Under the pieces are notes generated by a model. The model worked only from the letters and a program-made list of their open reading frames with translations, was not told the origin of the DNA and did not search any database. A stretch of DNA of 64,000 bases from Alligator mississippiensis (Eukaryota > Chordata > Crocodylia > Alligatoridae), in contig NC_081829.1 in assembly GCF_030867095.1 (NCBI RefSeq), positions 91,597,261 through 91,661,260 of the forward strand, read 5' to 3'. This document shows, piece by piece, positions 1-11,244 of this stretch. A program made the translations under genes and the position numbers. Every line of letters begins with the position of its first letter. The first letter of the stretch is position 1.

Positions 1-1045
1 GAAGGGTCTGACTGTGTTTTGAGGGGGCTGGAAACAACCTTATGAGGAGGGGAAAGGGTCTGGCTGTGTTTTGAGGGGGCTGGAAACAACCTTGTGGTGG
101 GGGGAAGGGTCTGACTGTGTTTTGAGGGGGCTGGAAACAACCTTATGAGGAGGGGAAAGGGTCTGGCTGTGTTTTGAGGGGGCTGGAAACAACCTCATGA
201 GGAAGGGAAAGGGTCTGGCTGTGTTTTGAGGGGGCTGGAAACAATCTCATGGGGGGGAAGAGTCCGACTGTGTTTTGAGGGGGTTGGAAACAACCTTATG
301 AGGAGGGGAAAGGGTCTGGCTGTGTTTTGAGGGGGTTGGAAACAACCTTATGAGGAAGGGAAAGGGTCTGGCTGTGTTTTGAGGGGGCTGGAAACAATCT
401 CATGGGGGGGAAGGGTCTGACTGTGTTTTGAGGGGGTTGGAAACAACCTTATGAGGAGGGGAAAGGGTCTGGCTGTGTTTTGAGGGGGTTGGAAACAACT
501 TCGTGGGGAGGGGGAAGGGTCTGGCTGTGTTTTGAGGGGGTTGGAAACAACCTCGTGGGGGGGAAGGGTCTGGCTGTGTTTTGAGGGGGTTGGAAACAAC
601 CTTATGAGGAGGGGAAAGGGTCTGGCTGTGTTTTGAGGGGGTTGGAAACAACTTCGTGGGGAGGGGGAAGGGTCTGGCTGTGTTTTGAGGGGGTTGGAAA
701 CAACCTCGTGGGGGGGAAGGGTCTGGCTGTGTTTTGAGGGGGTTGGAAACAACTTCGTGGGGAGGGGGAAGGGTCTGGCTGTGTTTTGAGGGGGTTGGAA
801 ACAACCTCGTGGGGGGGAAGGGTCTGACTGTGTTTTGAGGGGGTTGGAAACAACTTCGTGGGGAGGGGGAAGGGTCTGGCTGTGTTTTGAGGGGGTTGGA
901 AACAACCTCGTGGGGGGGAAGAGTCTGACTGTGTTTTGAGGGGGGCTGGAAGCAACCTCAGGGGAGGGGAAGGGTCCGTCTGTGTTTTGAGGGGGCTAGA
1001 AGCAGCCTTGGGGGGGGGGGGAAGAGTCCGCCTGTGTTTTGAGGG
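1..1045. repeat. G-rich minisatellite, about 21 tandem units of ~51 bp
   Basis: About 21 head-to-tail copies of a 48-54 bp unit are seen. Each contains a tctgRctgtgttttgag core, then a G run, then ggaaacaacYt. Units differ mainly in the variable G-rich linker (tatgaggagggg, cgtggggaggggg or cgtgggggg), and several higher-order alternations recur between 440 and 905. The last three units, after 905, are more diverged. The array starts at the window edge, so its full length is unknown. All three minus-strand frames stay open for 130-185 codons because the unit lacks stops; I do not regard these as genes. Confidence 0.97.
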
Positions 1046-3658
1046 TGCCCTGGAAAGGGGAAGCATCTGACCTTGGTCAGCTTCTAGCCCTGCGGCGGGG
1101 GAGCTGCCCCGGGCCTGCCCCACGTGCCGCCTCCTGGGGGAGTAGCAGCCAGGCTGGGGTGCCTTTGTGCTGGGAGAGGGGAGCCCCCAGCCCTCGGGGC
1201 CGCTCTGCTGCCGCTTGTGAATAAGGGGGAGCCTCCTCTGCTTTTCTTGCCTGGAGGTCTCCAGCTTTGGAGGTGGGAATTAGACCCTGCTCTTGCTGCG
1301 CTGGTCTCCTCCGGGCTGTAGTGGGTGTTTGAAGAACCCTAAAATGAGCAAAGGGGAGGTGAGGAAGAGGCAGAATTGAGTGCAGGGAGCAGGGGCATGT
1401 GGATGCTGGGTTGATACTGGGGTTAAGAGATCAGGGTTGATTTTGGAGGAGCAGTATTATTTAGGTGACAAGACTATTACAGGCCCAAGAGCTTCTGTAG
1501 TGTTCAAAAAGTCAACGTTATTTTTTTCAGTGCATCTGGGAGCCTGAGGGATGCTAATTGGGACATGTGCTAGGACTGAGCGTGCCACTTAAAAATGAGA
1601 GATCAACAGGTTACCTACCTACCAGCAGGCTACCTACCTACCTGTACATAAATACTGTGACTTTCAGGAGTGCAACTATGATTTTTAAATCTCTTCAGCA
1701 GATCTGACTCCTGATTTTTGTTGTCTTGCAGCTGCCAGTACCAAGCTATTTAATTTTGCCACTAGGAGTTTTGTGGGTTTGGGGCCTAAATTTACTATGA
1801 TGTGACAAGTGAGGGTTACAAATGAACAAAGCTACTATTTGTGAGTTAATACAAGTTGCATATTGCTCCTTGTGCCAAAGCAGGTGTAAAAAAAGTGGTG
1901 GATATTGTAAACGATCTCCAAAAAAGAATGGAAGTAAAAGAAACAGGTGGTTTTTTGTTTTTTTAAAAAGCTTCAAAATAATTGTGATCTACTCTCAGTC
2001 CCTAGTTTACAGCATTTTCTTAGTAGATGTCAGCTCTGAACATGGACAATGAACTAAGGAAATCAAGATGTCTATTGTAGTAATTAAACCATTTGATCAG
2101 ATGGTGGAAAGTGTCTACATTGTGTGATTAAGATAAAAAGCTTTTCAGTCTGCTCACTGGCATGGTCCCTGCCCCAGACAGCTTGCTATTAGACTATCTC
2201 TTTAGCATGCATTTATGCAGCGCCTCGTCTGATGGGATCCTGGCACAAGATTGTGACACTTAAGTGCTGCTGAGAGGCTACTAATAATGACATTTAATAC
2301 ATTATCCAGGAAAGGGATGTCAACAGAATGGCCCATCTGCCAAATTCAGCCTGTTTGATGCATTTATATGGACAGCAGGACCTAGCCCCAGCTTTCTTTT
2401 AAAAGAAAATAAAAGAAGAAGGGTAATTTCTTTTTAAAAGAAGTTTGTTTCTAGCCTTCACTTTGGAAGAAATATTTCTGAACGGAGCAGACGAAGCGAA
2501 GCCGCTTTGCATCTGCAGGCAGTAATTCTGACGACAAGTCGGCTGTGTGAACTCCTTGCCTCCATTTATCTGATTGGAGTGTCACATTTAAAGTCCAGTG
2601 TTGATAGCTCACTGTCAGCGTTAACTCTTTTATTGCTGATTATTTTAGTGAAATGCACATTGAGCCACTGTAGGGAAGAAAGCACAAAGGGAAGAACAAA
2701 GGAAGCACAAGCAGGGTAGAGGGAGAAAGAGGGAGACAAAAAAAATGGAGAAGGAAGAGAAATACTGGGCAGAGATAGAGAACCATATAGGGGAGCAGAT
2801 TTTTCTCACTGGATGTGACAATAAGGTCCTGAATAAACAAGATGTAACAGCTGGGATATCACAAGGCTAGGGTCTTTCCTTGATCCCCCAACAAACCTCC
2901 CTGTGACACTGGTAAAGGATTATTGTGGATTTAGGGGAGTATGACATTCTGACTTTATATCCTAGCTCATGAATCCTAATTTAAATGTGATGTTTGGTTC
3001 TCTGTACTGTATTCTCTCAGCACATGTTTTCTGTGTACATCTCTCAGATCATCCTTGAGGTCTTATATTTTTCTTTTTACTGAGGTATCTGGGAGAATGT
3101 GTTTTCTTTAAAGGATATTTGCATGTCCATTTGTCTTTGCAAAAATAGCATTTTGCTCCTGGGTGAGACTTTTCCATCTAAATGGATAACAGAATGAACA
3201 AAAAAAGCTGAGGAGTTTAAGTGCCATGAAGATATACAGGGAGGCAGTTTTATAACAATGAGAGTATTTCTAAGCATACTTCATAATTTATGAAGTCATA
3301 AATCACTTGATCACAGATGGTAAAGCACAGCTTTTCTAAGTGCTTGAGGGCCTCTTATTATTCTAGGAGCACCTGATGTGCATGAAACAGTTTTAAAAAC
3401 ACTTGGAACATTAAAATGTGCTTCGAATCCAGCTTGAGGAGTCGATTTTATGACCATGTTAAGACTGCTCAGCTCCGAATCTCACCCTGTAAAGAAGAAA
3501 GAATCTTCCCATTATATGATTACTCCTAATCCTATTAACACAATAAATTGAGTTACTGTGAATAACTCTACGGCTAATCTCCAGTACGTAGGGCCTGCAT
3601 CTGTAGCGGCTTGGCAAAATGTGTTCCTCAAAGCTTACATTACCTGTTATAACCACGT
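1046..3658. other. Unassigned non-repetitive DNA
   Basis: 1046-1325 is GC-rich with modest CpG content next to the minisatellite, but shows no convincing start, splice site or promoter element. 1326-3658 is ordinary AT-leaning sequence with short poly-A/T runs. I see no gene, RNA or recognisable transposon in it. Confidence 0.5.
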
Positions 3659-3666
3659 ATTTTTAT

Positions 3667-4579
3667 TAGGACTATCAGTCACAGTTAATGTAAACAACAC
3701 ATTAATCGTTCACGTTTAATTTTTTTAACGTGTTAATCGTGTACATGGTTTTGGAGCCTGTGCCCGGGCTTTGCTCCCCTGCTGTCACCGCCACCACCGG
3801 GCTGCCTCGCTGGGCAGTGGTGGTAGCACAGGGTACCACAAGGCAGCCAGGGCACAGGCTCAGGGCTGCTGGAGCAGGGGCAGGAAGGGTGTGCACCGAC
3901 ACAGACACAGATGAGCAGCTGAGGCCTGCATGGGGGGCCACTCCCACCACTGTGTGCTGGGCTCAGTGGCAACAGGGTGCAGAGCCCAGCACAGTGACAG
4001 CCCACCTCCACCCCATGCACGAGTCCAGGGGGCACATGCCCCCCCAAGCCTCCCGCGGGGGTGCTCATAGTGGTGGAAGTCGCCCCCCCCCCGCCCCTGG
4101 ACGAGCCTCTCGCAGCTCCATCTCATGACCGGCCCCAGCCCCAGGGTCCCATTCACCCTTGCCCCTGCTCCTGCCCCACTCCCTCCCTCACCATGGAGAC
4201 CTTGATCTGCCCCGCCACACCCCTTTCCTCCCCCACTCTTACCTGCTAGGCAGTGTCTATATGTGTGTATGCCCCTCACTCCCAAGCCACAGCCCCCCCT
4301 GCCCTGCTGCTGCCCCTTATTCCTGACCCACAGTATCTCACATCCTGCCAGGGTGTGTGGGAACCCCCTGTCCCCAGGCTTCAAACCCCCCACACACACA
4401 CCCTCCACCCCCACCCCCCAACCATACAAAGTACCTGCATTATTTTTACATACCTTTAGTTTTTCTGTGCGTAATTTTGAGTTTTTTAGCTGTGCGATTA
4501 AAATTGTGATTAATTGCAACTAATTTTTTTAATCGCACAACTAATCATGATCAAATTTTTTAATTGTTTGACAGCCCTA
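3667..4579. mobile_element. Non-autonomous hAT element with TTAATCG-rich ends
   Basis: The 913-bp element is bounded by imperfect inverted ends taggactatca and tgacagcccta. It is flanked by a perfect 8-bp direct duplication, atttttat, at 3659-3666 and 4580-4587. An 8-bp duplication with short inverted ends is diagnostic of the hAT superfamily. The sub-terminal DNA is rich in attaatcg/gattaat motifs. The interior (about 3750-4440) is GC-rich, codes for nothing recognisable, and at about 4015-4258 resembles the right arm of the element at 45540-46403. Long open frames inside are compositional. Confidence 0.9.
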
Positions 4580-4587
4580 ATTTTTAT

Positions 4588-6151
4588 GTCTCTTTAAATT
4601 AATATAAAAATAGGGCCTTGCAGAACTGGAAATGCTGAGGCAAGTATAGTTACAAACAACTATCACTATGCCACTTCAAACTGCTGTCAAGTTAATATCA
4701 ATGAAAGTAAAAAACAACATTGTGATGCTTCACTTTTGAAACTGGAGCCAGTGATGCATCATGTAACAATCCTGTTTTCACTTCCTGGTTTAGGTCCTGA
4801 TCCTGTTTCTACAGAAGTTTTGCCATTAACTGCATTGGAACAGAGCCTCGCAGTGTTATATCGCATTTGTGGGCAACACGATATTTTGAAACGTGGGTTG
4901 TTCCTCTTTGCTGGAGTACATGCCAGTTTAGTTGTTGTTTTATGATAGGTTAAGATGTGGTGGAGAGTCAAAATGTTTATTTGAATAAGCAATGAGATTT
5001 GTTTCTTTTCTATGAAATTGCTCAGATTAAATGAATTTAAATGGAGTGAAATAATGAACTAGCCTCTTACATTTGAGGAGCTTCATTTTGCCTGATGGCC
5101 CTAGCCCAGTCTGTAATGGGTACATTTGTCTGTAACTCAAATAGTTTAGCTTTTTGCTAAAGAGGGGTCTAGGAGTGATAAAAGCACATTTGCGGAGTCG
5201 TGTGTAACTGCGCCATAATTGTTTATGTCCCTGATAACTAGGTTAACACCCAGAGTTACAACAAATGATCAGAGGGATAATGTGAAATAATATATAGGTT
5301 GAAGTTAGATTTTTGTGTTGCACCTTTTAGAGGCTTAGCACAAGACATTCAGCTATGGGGGCAACTAGGATTCTCTCTATGCATTACATTTCTACCATGG
5401 TTAACATTAATTACAGTAAAAATTAGTAGGGTGCTATATGTACCCCCAACTTAAGGCACCATAAAATGGGAAACAAGCTACTAAAGCATTCTAAATATGA
5501 TGTATAACATGCGTATGGCCAGTTAATGGCACCTTAAATTTAACTAGCATGTGGCTAGGACAGGCAGTCAGTTGATTGTGGGCCCCTACCCTAGGCTGGA
5601 TTGAGGGGGGAGCTGAAGGATCTTCACTGGGGACTTTAAAACCAGCATCTAACATCTTTCTTGGTAGATGTTATTTACAGCTGGCTGACCATCAGCCCTG
5701 GCCTGGTTAGCCCCAAGTGTCAAACCTAGGTCTGTCTTGGCCGGACCCAAGAATCAACCAGTTGTCTTCCCGGACACCCCTGGGTGTACCAGACCTGGGA
5801 GCTGGGACTGTCCCAGAGTTTGGGGCTGAAAATAATTTGAGTTTTCTTCTCAGTCCCCAGACAGCCATGAGTCTCAGAATCTGTCAGATAATTGGCAGCT
5901 TTGTGTGAAGGGTTGTGACATCTGGCTTTGAATGGGTCAGTGCAGGTAGAGCCCAGAATTGTTATCCCAGGTTCCCCCTGCACTGGCAAGTAATAACAAT
6001 GTGACTGGGATCTGATGCTTAATCCCAAAATTGTGCTTCCTGCCAGGCAAGTGTGGCATGGCAGGAGGTGTGATGGTTGGAATGGGGGATCAGATTCCAT
6101 TGACCCTAGGGTGGCTTTAAACTACTTTTGCTTCTTTCTGATTCAAGGTTG
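4588..6151. other. Unassigned DNA
   Basis: 4588-5560 is AT-rich with nothing recognised. 5560-6150 is richer in CAG/CTG-type and CCTGG words and could be an old interspersed repeat continuing after 6466, interrupted by the hAT at 6160, but I have no second copy to prove it. Confidence 0.4.
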
Positions 6152-6159
6152 CTCTAAGG

Positions 6160-6457
6160 CAGTGATTTTCAACCTCATAACACATTTGTGGCACCCCTCA
6201 GAAAATGCCAGCTCTTATTTTTCTGTAGTCAAAAAGCAAGTGAAAACTGATAGAGCCATTTGTCTGTTGCAAAGAACTGGGAAAGACCACAGCATGTCAG
6301 AATGTTTTTAACACTCTGGAATCCTATTTGAAATCTCTGGGTTTATCTTGTGAATCATGTTTGCACACCTAACAATGCTGACGTTGCATGGCTCCCCATG
6401 TCACCCTTGAAAGGACCTCAAGACACCCCAGGGTAGCACCCTGGTTGAGAATCAATG
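6160..6457. mobile_element. hAT-Charlie-like MITE
   Basis: This 298-bp element starts cagtgattttcaacc and ends ggttgagaatcaatg, an imperfect inverted pair resembling the cagtggttctcaac ends of Charlie-type hATs. Flanks ctctaagg (6152-6159) and ctccaagg (6458-6465) match at 7 of 8 bases and are read as the target-site duplication. No transposase is encoded. Confidence 0.8.
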
Positions 6458-6689
6458 CTCCAAGGGCTGACACGACCCTCGGTGGAGTTTCTGAGTTCTG
6501 CCAGCCTGCTCTTTGCTGGCAATGGGTGGGACACCCCATGTCTGTTTTTGTAGGATGGGCCCTATAGGATAGCTGCAGTGGCCCTATACCTTGTCTGTGA
6601 TGGGGGAATTCTCCCAGCCAGTTCAGGGACTGCAGTAGGAGAGAGAATGCCTCCTAACACTTCTTTTTAAACTCCTTCTCTGAGTTACT

Positions 6690-7295
6690 AATAACATTGG
6701 TAAGTGTGTTGCCAGTAGGTCAAGGGAAGTGATTATTCCCCTCTGTTCATCACTGGTGAGGCTACATCTGGAATATTGTGTTCAGTGTTGGGCCCCCCAC
6801 TACAGAAAGGATGTGGACAAATTGGAGAGAGTCCAGGGAAGGGCAATAAAATGGTGGGGGGGCTGGGGGACATGCCTTATGAGGAGAGGCTGAGGGAACT
6901 GAGCTTATTTAGTCTAGAGAAGAGGAAGGAGACTGAGAGGGAGTTCATAGCTACCTTCAACTACCTGAATCAGGGTTCAAAAGAAGATGGAGCTGGACTG
7001 TTCTCAGTGGTGGCAGGTGACAGAACAAGGAGCAGTGGTCTCAAGTTGCAGCAAGGAAAGTTCAGGTTAGATATTAGGAAGAATTTTCTCACTAGGACAG
7101 CAGTAAAACTCTGGAACAGGTTACCCGGAGAGGTGGTGGAAGCTCCATCCTTGGGGGTTTTCAAAACCCAGCTAGACAAAGCTTTGGCTTGTTGGGGATG
7201 ATCTTGTTGGGGATGGTTCTGCTTTGAGCAGGGGTTGGGACTAGATGACCTAGGTCCCTTCCATCCCTAACTTTCTATGAGTCTGATTCTATGAT
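6690..7295 (+). mobile_element. CR1 LINE 3' fragment
   Basis: This is the C-terminal end of a CR1 ORF2 plus the 3' tail. The frame at about 6776-7201 shows the CR1 signatures [37 protein letters not shown] and RLPGEVVEAPSLGVF. The reading frame is broken near the 5' side: sequence before 6790 (ggtgaggctacatctggaa) belongs to another frame. The 3' tail has the CR1 hallmark ctagatgacctaggtccctt and ends in tctatgag/tctatgat repeats near 7290. It is 5'-truncated, as CR1 copies usually are, and lacks the reverse transcriptase domain. Confidence 0.93.
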
Positions 7296-7536
7296 CTGCA
7301 ATTATTAAACAATACTCGTACAGAAATTTGAGAATCTGGTGGACATTTACTGTGTAAGCTGTAAGTTTTTCTACTTTTCTTACCTTGGGCAATGAAGCTA
7401 ACTTGTTGGTGTCACTTTCTGTTATATGCCATTTCACGTTCTGTTCACTGCTAGCACAGTGCTAGACTATTTGAGTTCCCAGCCCTGCAGGGAGCTATTT
7501 CTATCCCTTGAATCAAACCTGTTTTCACTGATCCCG

Positions 7537-7612
7537 CCTCCAGCAGGAGGTTGGACTAGATGACCTCTGGAGGTTCCTTCCAATGTCCTACTTTTCTGCG
7601 ATTCTCTGACAT
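7537..7612 (+). mobile_element. CR1 LINE 3' tail fragment
   Basis: Only the last ~75 bp of a CR1 tail is recognised: ttggactagatgacctctgg, then ggttccttccaatgtccta, then a degenerate gattct terminal repeat. It is a different copy from the CR1 tail just upstream and has diverged from it. Confidence 0.75.
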
Positions 7613-8788
7613 TTCTAAAAGCCCTGAAAGAACTATTTGTTAAAAATGTGTGTAAGAGCCAAATTTTGGCATTTAACCTGTATGATGGTGTCTGCTTAAC
7701 AAGAACAGTACTATCTTGGAATGACAGTGCACGCGGCTTAGATTACATTGTAAATTAACAGCTAAGGTTGACAGCATGAAAAAGTTGTGCATTTGCATCC
7801 TCATAAGGGAACATTACACATGTAGGAAAGGGGCAGATTTGATAGAAAGGGCAGAGAATAAATTTGCATCTAGTGCAAAACTTGAAAAAAGTCACAGTTG
7901 AACAGAAAAGAGGAAAAAGATTGAATGATTGATAAAAGTCTCATGTGGCGATAGCCAATTTACTTTCCCCTCTCACCCCAGTAGTTTTCATTGTGAATAT
8001 TAGAATCACTGTATGGTACTGTTTGGATTTTCTCAGTATACAAGGGAGTAGCTTCAGCATCCCTGGCTTGTTCTCTTGCCCAGGTGTTTAGGGGGAGAGG
8101 TATAAGACGTTCTGCTAAAGAGAAGGCTTGAAGATGTCTGTGGGCAGATAAGGTTCTCTATGCAGGCCTGGGTGGCTTGATTAATCCCCAGGCTGAGGAA
8201 GTTTGGTTTGTTACTCCTTTTGGGCTTCACATCAAGATTCATTATAAGGTTTTCCCCTGCTGTGCAGATTTTATTGCTTGATGTTCTATTTTGTTTCTGT
8301 TCATTGATCCCACCAGTTCCCACCCTGATTAAAACTAGAGTTTGTGATACAACAGGGCCTGGCATTCTTCTCACAGGCGGGGGTTAATAGAATAGGTAAA
8401 TTGATCTGATACCAGGTTCCAAACTTATTAAAGTTTCTTTAAGTGAAAGGGACTTGTGTCCATGGGACACTGACAAATTAAAAAAAAACTTTTAAAGAAG
8501 GTAATTGGGTTGCTGTGTGTTTGCAAAAAGCATTAAAAGGCCTAATTCTAGTATGGGTGTGGATTCCTTGGCGTGAGCCCTAATTTTCAATACAGGCCTT
8601 TGATTTGGGGTGTACATCTTGAAACATCTAGATTTTTTTTCCCCACAGTGTGAAATGTTCCTGCAAGTATTTGCTCCTCAGAAGGTGACTTATGACTTGA
8701 CAGAAGCCCTGGAGTCATGGACCATTCAAATAATGTTTTTTTGAAATGTGATAGACTCTATGGAATTTTTAGAGACAAAAGTATTGAC
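7613..8788. other. Unassigned DNA
   Basis: AT-rich sequence with no recognised gene, RNA or transposon. Short open frames on either strand lack homology that I can see. Confidence 0.4.
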
Positions 8789-8790
8789 TA

Positions 8791-9370
8791 CAGGGTGTCC
8801 TCAACTTACAAAGTTTCGAGTTACAACACTTCACGCTTACAATGTTTATAAATTGACACCTTGTTTCAACTTTCTGACATCAGTTTTGACTTTACAATGC
8901 TTGATCTGTCGCGACACCACACCAGCGAACAAGTTCACTGCATCACCCATCTCCCTGGAGAACATCTGTCCAGATTTCCGTGGACACTTTCTTTAAGAAA
9001 ACAGCCGAGACTCCAGAAAAACCTGCAGCCAAGACTCCTGAGAAGACTCCAGCCAAGAACCCTTCAAAAAGTCCAACCAAGAGCCCTTCAAAAAGTCTAG
9101 TGATGTCATGTAAAAAAAAGTCCTTCCAAATCAATATAATTGCTATCTACAATATAAATGCATTGATGTAGTTATGTTACTCATCTATAATTGATTGAGT
9201 ACAAAATTCTGGGTTATTTTGGTGAAAATAGGGTATCAAGCCTTGGTTCAGGAACCAATCCCCCATTTATAACATTCTTTCCTATGGGAAATTTGATTCC
9301 AAGTTACAACGTTTCGACTTAAGACGCAGTTTTCAGGAACCAATTGTGTCGTAAATCCGAGGACTGCCTG
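8791..9370. mobile_element. Tigger/pogo-like DNA transposon, internally deleted
   Basis: The 580-bp element has inverted ends cagggtgtcctcaacttac and gtaaatccgaggactgcctg and is flanked by TA on both sides, as expected for the Tc1/mariner-pogo group. The first and last ~90 bp carry further mirrored phrases (gagttacaac / gttacaacgtttcgactta). The plus-strand frame at 8980-9171 contains FFKKTAETPEKPAAKTPEK followed by NPSKSPTKSPSKS. This resembles the FFK-containing low-complexity C-terminus of some Tigger transposases, but that assignment is inference. Most of a ~1.3-1.5 kb transposase gene is missing, so this is a non-autonomous derivative. Confidence 0.8.
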
Positions 9371-9372
9371 TA

Positions 9373-11244
9373 TATGCAATGTGTATACGGATCGTTATGG
9401 TCTCATTAGGAATCCTGTTCCTGGCTAGACTGGTAAAATAAAGGATGCTTCATCTAGAAACTAAAGACAATGCTTATCCCTTTTGCCGAAACAATGCAGC
9501 TGACAAGTCTTGAAGCTTCTCCTCCCTGGGGAAGAGGGATGCAGACTGACTCAACCAAGTTCAAAGGAGACAAAGCACTTGAAACTGTGTGAAATAACAG
9601 CCCCTGACCTGCAAGACAGAGACATTATCTGAAAACTGACAGGCGTGAGACTGAGAGAAACAAAAATGGGCCCTGTGGGAGGGTACGGAGCACTGCAGAC
9701 TTGCCAGGGTCTCCATGTGGAAGATGGGTGAACACCTGGTAAGCTAGATGTGTACAAGCTGCCTATTGTTGTGTGTGCTGTTTTCTCTGAAGGCCTCTGT
9801 TCCAAATAACTAATACTTTGCTTTATGAAAGCTGTCTGCTCACTGGTTAACACTATTCTTGTCCTTTAGAGAAAAGATTTGCAGGTGCTGAACTGAAGTC
9901 AGACCAGCTGAGGCACTTACAATGAAAGTACTGAGGAATTGCTGCCTAGGTGCCTGGTCTGGAGGGTGAGAAAGCAGGATCTTTCCTTGAAAAAGGTGAC
10001 AGGTCTCCAGGTGCCACCTAAATGGGGGTGCCCTAAGGTGACCATAAGGGAATCTAAGGTGCAGTTTGCATAGGAACCATGATCTTTATTCCATTGGAAA
10101 TACTTTCATCCTAATCCTGTATCAGTACAGTCCAACATAATATTACCTACCTTCTCCACAAGCATTAATACAGGAAAATTACTTTCAGCAGATACATACG
10201 TATGCACTCACTCTCAAGTCTGGTCAGTTTTAGTTTTGTTTAGCAAGATGATCAAATGAACATACAGAGAAGCAGGTAATCAGATTCATGACTCTCTTTT
10301 ATTGCAGGTTTTGCTTTTGATTACAGATCAAATGGTGTAAGCAATACTCTCATCTATTGTCACAGACAGATACACTAGTGATGTTAGGAACAAACAACAG
10401 ATCAGATCTTATTTTTTTGTTGTGTGAATCTATTTTTCTGTGCATTTAGATTTCAGCAGATTTCCCTTGGAATATATTGATCCTCTGAGCAGTTCTAAGT
10501 ATCTACAGTTTTATCCCTACAATTGTATGCAGGTGTAAATAAACTTAGTTACATGTCTAGTACTGGATTGAGCCCACAGTAGTTATCTAACTGACTTTGC
10601 TGGAATCTGTCCATAATTGCAGCTGCAAAACAGGAGACCATATTTTAAAAAATCTAATCTGATGTTTGAAAATCTTGAACAGAAGATCTAAGTAAGGCAT
10701 GAGTGTACATGAACTTGCAACATATTAGCTGTTTTTAATTAAAATACATGCACATACTTAGATTACAAATGTCATTCTGAAGAAGTTGAAGGACTCTGCC
10801 TTGTTTAACTCTGCCTTGTTAAAACATTCTTCCCTGCCCTAAAGAAATGTACTTGGTGTTAGTCCTATCAAGATTTTGAATGGCAAGTTTCTGTATTTTT
10901 ATACTGATTAGCTATCAAAATTCAGCTAATCTTTTCCTGACTTGTGTTGTGTAATTGTTCTTACTATGTGTTGTAGTTAAAAGTAGCTAAGACTACTTTT
11001 AGCAGACCTTCTTCTTTAGTTGGTCTTTTGGTAGAAGCGTTTTAAAAAATAAAATAAAAAATTATGGGGGGCAATGCAGAATGAACTTGCTCATTTAACA
11101 GTGATGCTGGTATCCTTCTAACACTTGCAGCAATTACATTTTTATTAATTTAACATGAAATTGGAATACCCTTGCTCAGACAGAGTAAGGCATCTGTCTT
11201 AGAAATAAGACTAATAAACCTATAGGTCTACCTATAGAAGAAAG
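9373..11244. other. Unassigned DNA
   Basis: AT-leaning sequence without recognisable genes. 9460-9720 is somewhat more complex and could be an old repeat, but no second copy was found in the window. Confidence 0.4.

Noticed and set aside
1-1045. CRISPR-like array
   Set aside because: Units are contiguous without unique spacers and the context is vertebrate; it is a minisatellite.
348-1123. Overlapping minus-strand frames with Pro/Ser/Gln repeats
   Set aside because: Three frames of the same ~51-bp tandem unit are open at once; this reflects unit composition, not a repeat protein.
3860-4519. 219-codon minus-strand frame
   Set aside because: It falls within the GC-rich interior of the hAT element at 3667-4579; no conserved domain is visible.
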